From Lunularia cruciata (Eukaryota > Streptophyta > Marchantiopsida > Lunulariales > Lunulariaceae): a stretch of DNA of 64,000 nucleotides. The notes beneath the pieces were generated by a model. That model was not told the origin of the DNA. It saw only the letters and a list, made by a program, of their open reading frames with translations, and did no database searches. Position numbers and translations under genes: made by a program. The stretch covers positions 29,231,159 to 29,295,158 of the forward strand of contig OX419757.1 in assembly GCA_948567375.1 (NCBI GenBank). Direction: 5' to 3'. This document shows positions 58,620 through 64,000 of this stretch, piece by piece; position 1 is the stretch's first letter; every line of letters begins with the position of its first letter.

Positions 58620-61600
58620 ATGCGAGTTACAAATTAAGATCTATATTTGAAGGCCATTATACCTCCGTAAGCTTTTAGAAATCTGATGGTTATCTTGGCA
58701 GTGGAAGAAACGAAAGCTTCTCAATAGACCTTAGTAGAGATATGTCATCGTAGATTAGAGACATGTCGTTGTGAGTGTTGCAATCGTTCAAGTGGAAGAT
58801 CTTAGAATCTCGAAACAAGCATTCAAACTTAAGATAACCTTCGGATGTTCAAATCACAGGTTATTTCCGTTCCTAGTTCCTCTCTTGCTTGGAGATTCGA
58901 TTGGTCAACAATGTAAAGAATGTGAGAAAAAATGTAAGAAATTCAATGCGTTCTGAAAGTTAATAGATCTAGATCTCAAGATCTGATTTGATGAGATAGC
59001 TAGCTCTTGCGAAGAATCGCAGATAAATCTGGATTTTCGCATGCTCTTCAGTTCCATGTGGTCGTTTGGGTCAACTGGCATGATTCCTTTGTCTATCTAC
59101 AGCAATTAAGGTTCTATGTCTCTAGTATACACTCCGATCTTATCGACTTGTATAGTAGGTGCAGAATGATATGCACAGTACTGCTACATCCAGATCTCCT
59201 GAAGCTCTATCCTTCTGTCAGAGATTCAGTTTCTTGATCTTCCAAGAAACTGAAATACAATCAGTAGTTTCCAGAGTGGTTGAACTGACTGTTGTTTTAT
59301 TTTGTGTATATTCTGAAATTGGACTGACGCGACGTATATGGAATTGAAATTCAACAACAACAAAAAATTGAACAGAGAACTTCTCTCAGGAAGGAGTGAA
59401 GTTCAGAACCTAGCAAACAATACTTCTCTGTAGCATGTACTTCAAGAAGATAACAAGACACATCACAAACAAACACCTGGTCAAAACAGTTGAATTTTCC
59501 AAATTTTTCAAGAAAAATTTCAAGAGCAGAGAGCTCGCTCGATCTTTGAAATCGATTGAATCCAAAGCTTCAAATGACTTGGAACTTTGTAATGGTAGGG
59601 TAAGTGTTAAAGAATTGGAAGACACCGGGAGGCATTGAACTTGATATAGAAGACGCTACTCAAAACACAAGTACCATTGCGGTTCATGTCCTGGCACTTT
59701 CCAGTTTCAAGTACACCGTAATGGACACTAGTCGAACTGTTGGGTGTTGAGAACACTGAACGCAACGAACGGGCATTTATCGTGCAGATTCTAAGATAAG
59801 GAGCTCCGGTCCAGAACTTCGCAAGCTGACGAGGAAGTAACCAAGTGACAAGCTTCTCTCGTGGAAAAGTGGGCCCCTACGATGGAGCAGAAGAGTCTCT
59901 CGCAGGAGGGTACGTGAGATATTTGACGCTCGCAGTGGAAATGTCTTCCAATGGAAAGTTGTGGATAGAGTTGGCCCATGGAAATAACTTTTACATAACT
60001 TCGTTGGCTATGCAGAGCTCTTGTCCGAAGTGGGGTCTAATTTTCAAAGTCAACAAGACGACCGTTCCAAGCCATGCTCCCGTACAATAGCTAATCATGT
60101 CTTCACAGTACCATTTCATCAGTGAATGGCGATCAGTAGCCTCTATCACGGAGTCATATGGTGGGGTGTGTACGCTAAGATTCATGCAATTTATGCTCAG
60201 CTAAAAGCACTAGGGACAATATAACAAGAGGCAACGGAATCCACACCCCGCTAAAGCCATGCAGCACATTGGCCAAGGTAAGGTGGCCTATGAATGGTAA
60301 CTGTTGGAGGAAATGATACTTTAAAGGAATTGCGTGAAAGTCGAAGACGCCAAGTTAATTGCTCGCGTTGCAGTACGAGCCATATCTGATAAGATTAATC
60401 GAGAGCCTATGACGCTCTCGATCAAAAGCATTGACGGGCGTATCATCATGACGTTGCACCTATGCACTTAATTCTCTCCCCCTTCACTCTTCTTATCTGT
60501 CTTTGATACCTGAAATTTGCCGATGTACAATCCATTGACACGACACGGCTGGCGCCTAGGTCACTGGTGCAATCTTCCCTTTCCCCGTCACCATGGCTGG
60601 CTTCAACCTTGGCCCCATGTACGACTTCGTCTACGAAAATACATCTTATCAGGGAGGAGCAAAATTCTTCTCTCATCATCCTTGGGTATAACACCTCGGA
60701 GCGCATAGATTGCAATAGAATGTACAGTTCACCCAAGCTTCCACAGTCAAAGCGGAAAACCTTACCATGAATTATGCGTGCTCGAAATGAGTGCACGAGA
60801 TATGTAGAAGTGCACGAGTACAACTCACACAGAACCTACTCTGAACGAACCCATGATTGAAAAGGAGTGCGGTAATCAACAAGATTCCGCGTAAACTTAT
60901 CAAGAATCAAGAGGGTCTCGCCATCATACCAGCGCTCAGTGCCAAGCAAACTAAAATATTCGTACGCTAAGCAAACTGGCATGCTTCGCAGAAAGATAGG
61001 CGGCGGTCGAATGGAGAAACACAATGATCTAGTCGGATTACTAAAGAAAGTAAGTTAACCCACATTCTCTCACCGGTGCTACGCTGCACAACCTGCTGAG
61101 GAAGAGTATGACCCACAACATCTGCCCAACTTGCAGATAAATAAGTTTGTCGTGTCCGTATTCTTCTTCCCACTCATATTCCTTCGTCTACAAACTCTAT
61201 CTTCACTGTGATTGTCTCAATGTGGGAGTTTCTCCACAGTGACGGTGCTACTAGTCAGACAGGGTTTGTCTCGCTCATCTTCGTAGCTAACCTCCTCATG
61301 ATGGAGCCTCGCACCAACAGCAGCTAAGAACCCTGTACCTGGTGGAATGAAAAGCTTAGGCCCTTACATAAGATAGGTAGAAAAGATTTTCCTAGTGCCA
61401 TCACCGCCTGAAAACCCAAGGTTGTTATGACGGTCGGGCCCTCGTTTGGAGGTCGACGACCAAGGAAAGATTCAAGGGGTTTGTCAAATTCCCCACGACA
61501 ATCAGTAGTACAACGATCTACTAATACTGACAGTAGGACAGTAGGCCAGTACGGCCTGAATCTGCCACTTTCTGCATATCACCGTCTTATATTACATTCT

Positions 61601-64000
61601 TTGTAGTGGTTCTGCACTCTTGCACCATAAAGCCGATTTTCTGCTACCATCACACACCAGTGGTATGCCTAGTGCATCGCCCGTGTCTCACGAGACGACT
61701 GTCAAAGCAAGCTCCAGGACTTCAAATCTGCAAATCTGCAGCTTGCAAGTACTGAAAGAGGCTGGACATGAGCAGAGTGGTGAACAGAACATGTCGTTGA
61801 ACAGAGTGTCGTTCAGTATACTGTAGAGGTGAATCTTCAGCTATTGGCAGCGGGCAGGGCAAACAAATATCTAGGCTTTTTGCAGGTGCCGAGCTTTGTC
61901 GTGGAAAGGATGTCAAATTATGATTACGGTAATAGACAGTGTGTAGTTGGACACAATCTGGTAGTAGAAGCGTTAACGCGAACTTTGAAGGTTCTGTAAT
62001 GGTGCAGTACTTGGTGGCGAGATATATTTTGAATGGTACGATTACAGCTGACTTAACCCAAGGCTTACTTCAGGGTTGTCTAGCTGTAAACGCAATACAT
62101 GTGAGTGCAGATTGGCCTTGTTTTGTGAACGAGAAGTGTAAACTTAGAGATGCAGAAAGGTGAAGAGCTCGATACATTGTTTCACAATTGAAGCAAGGGA
62201 AATTGTTCAAAGAGCTTTGCTTGCAACAAGCACAGTACATAAGTGAGGCTTGCACTGCAAAGAGAAAGATAGATTCATACAATAGCAGAATTACTCATGT
62301 CCTGTTGCAGTAGACGTGGGGACCATGTGATGATCCGCGGAGAGATAAGAGAATAAAAAGTGCACATGCGTTCCTCTTAGCAAGTTACCCTCCCCACATC
62401 AATCCAACGGTATAACAACCAAGCGAACGTAGTGAGAAACACGCAACTATTGTGAGCAAGGCTAGAAAGAAGATCTACTCCTACCACATCTTTTTAGTCC
62501 TGCGGCGGCAAAATCTACGACATGGCCGGACTCTTCGGGAAAGCTAATTTCATCCATTCTGAACATAAACATCCGACCGGCTATGCCGCGATATGAGAAT
62601 GCAAGAAATGCACGTACAGGGATATTGAAAGAACGAAAATTGACAGAGACAAAAATATTTCCAATTTCGATTGCCAGCGCCAGAGAAAAGATAGTTTCCT
62701 ACTAACAAAAATGTACATTCAAAATTCAGAGTAGTTCGGCACAGATGCCTTCGGTTACAATCTTGATTATCGAGAACAGTTGCCGAATCCATCACTTCCC
62801 TGGTACTGCCGTAGTGGAATGGCACTACACTACACTACAAACCCTTCAGATTGCGAAGGTGAGCGCACGCAGTCCAAGTTACGCGTGACTAAAATCTACA
62901 AACATAACCAAGCGCTTCGCTGAGAGAGTGGTGGCCGTCTTGTATATAGGGGACCTGTATTGTTGTTCCCTGACCAACTAACATGGGTGGAATAATCCAT
63001 TGCGGATCGGTGGAGCTGAATAATTGCCTGGAGGGGATTTAATCTTGTCGAATAAGGGTGAAATAGCACTCCCTGGATGTTAGTTCTTGCAAGTATCCAG
63101 ATCATTGTGCTACCCAAGCCCTGAAACCAAACTAAGCTGGAGTACTACCACTATTTCATCGTGAAGAGGATAGCTCACTTCCTAGACAGGGTCAAATCCT
63201 AATCCTGTACCTCAAACTACTAGGACTCGAGTGTTAGTCGTTACGGCAACTCTATTTCTGTACAAAACCTCGCCTGACTATATATACAAAGGGTGAAGAT
63301 ACGAACGGCGCCATGATTCTCTACTGGTAAATCACCACTGATGCCTTTGATTCAGCTAATCATCAAACGATTGTGTACTTCAGACCCTCGATCAATCGTG
63401 GAACTAGTAGTTCTTCCTAGAGGGCTGCAGTAAACAGGCCAAGCTCCAAGAAACACCTTCCTTCGATGTTGAAGGACCTCGAACATCTTCATAGTCTGAT
63501 CACGCGACCGGCAGAATGCAAACTTATCCCCCTCAGTTGTTAGATGTGAGAGACTGCAGCCACAGCTCCAATTGCTTTTGCATATCTGCATCACAAGAAT
63601 GTACGTACGTCAGTGATCGTCATCGCTCTACATCAGGAATCAAACGAGACTTCTAAAACATCGTATCCGTATCACACCGCCTCACATTCAGGAATTCTAG
63701 ACCCGCTCCACTCATTGGTCACCAATTGCAGACGGGAAAACCCAATTTCGGTACATTGGCTGTTGACGGACATGACAGATCACCGAGAAAGGTTCTGTCG
63801 GGCACACAATTGCTTCACCACCAGGACTAACGGAATCGAGTATATAACCTAGTGGGAGGAACTAGGCATCAAGCATGGACGTATCATGCGTCTACGTTCC
63901 AGGGTTCCTATTGCTCGGACTTCAGTTCCATCCAAGAGTACAGTGGTGTGCCAATTGCTCGAACAGAAGCTCTAGTACAATAAGCAATTTGTCCGGAAAC
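58620..64000. other. Unassigned right end of the window
   Basis: Moderately GC-rich with many short frames on both strands. A minus frame near 63594-63540 starts just after an acceptor-like TTGTGATGCAG and reads MQKQLELWLQSLTSNN before a stop, which could be the last exon of a gene on minus that enters from beyond the window. Another stretch, 59845-60090 plus (81 codons), looks protein-like but unknown. I see no tRNA, rRNA or recognisable retroelement core. Confidence 0.3.

Noticed and set aside
63120..63240. tRNA-like stretch around GGGTCAAATCCTAATCC
   Set aside because: The T-arm-like words are not backed by an acceptor stem, D arm or anticodon arm of correct length.
1..64000. CRISPR arrays, bacterial operons, riboswitches, phage genes
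   Set aside because: Spliced plant genes and plant-type retroelements show that this is nuclear plant DNA; no regularly spaced identical repeats or ribosome binding sites were found.

Overview
The window is nuclear DNA of a land plant. It carries spliced genes for a plant-type actin-depolymerising factor, an alkaline ceramidase and a secreted EG45/plant natriuretic peptide-like protein, all with GT-AG introns and the exon phases expected of those families. Genes are sparse: three confident ones plus one tentative one in 64 kb. The spaces are filled by AT-rich DNA and decayed retroelements. I cannot name the species. The mix of a compact ADF gene and unusual Ty3/gypsy and non-LTR families would suit an early-diverging plant (bryophyte, lycophyte or fern), but that is only an inference.

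Layout. 1-5.4 kb: unassigned, one short tandem duplication. 5.43-6.14 kb: ADF gene (minus), with a probable leader and promoter to about 6.8 kb. 6.8-13.9 kb: unassigned AT-rich DNA. 13.92-15.00 kb: alkaline ceramidase (minus), probable promoter near 16.1-16.9 kb. 17.0-22.5 kb, 28.4-32.8 kb and 47.4-49.8 kb: decayed copies of one non-LTR reverse transcriptase family, all with their sense strand on minus. 33.35-44.38 kb: one long, degenerate Ty3/gypsy element (plus). 52.09-53.05 kb: EG45/PNP-like gene (plus). 57.86-58.56 kb: tentative two-exon gene of unknown function (minus). The rest is low-complexity or unassigned.

The Ty3/gypsy element is the most interesting object. In order it shows a 5' LTR, a gag with two CCHC knuckles, an aspartic protease, a complete set of C5-cytosine methyltransferase motifs of Dnmt3/DRM type, RT, RNase H, a zinc-HHCC/DDE integrase, a C-terminal PHD finger, and a 3' LTR whose U3 holds tandem repeats carrying heat-shock elements of the GAA/TTC type. 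Retroelement copying, DNA methylation, histone reading and possible heat-driven transcription thus lie in one unit. The copy is dead. Its coding frame is broken mostly by TAG and TGA at places where Gln (CAG) or Arg (CGA) codons are expected, which is the mark of deaminated methylcytosine in CHG and CG contexts. Two related, probably non-autonomous insertions interrupt it, and the sequence just outside its 3' LTR is a duplicate of the sequence just inside.

The three confident genes are unrelated housekeeping or cell-wall genes (actin turnover, sphingolipid turnover, apoplastic signalling) and show no operon-like relation.
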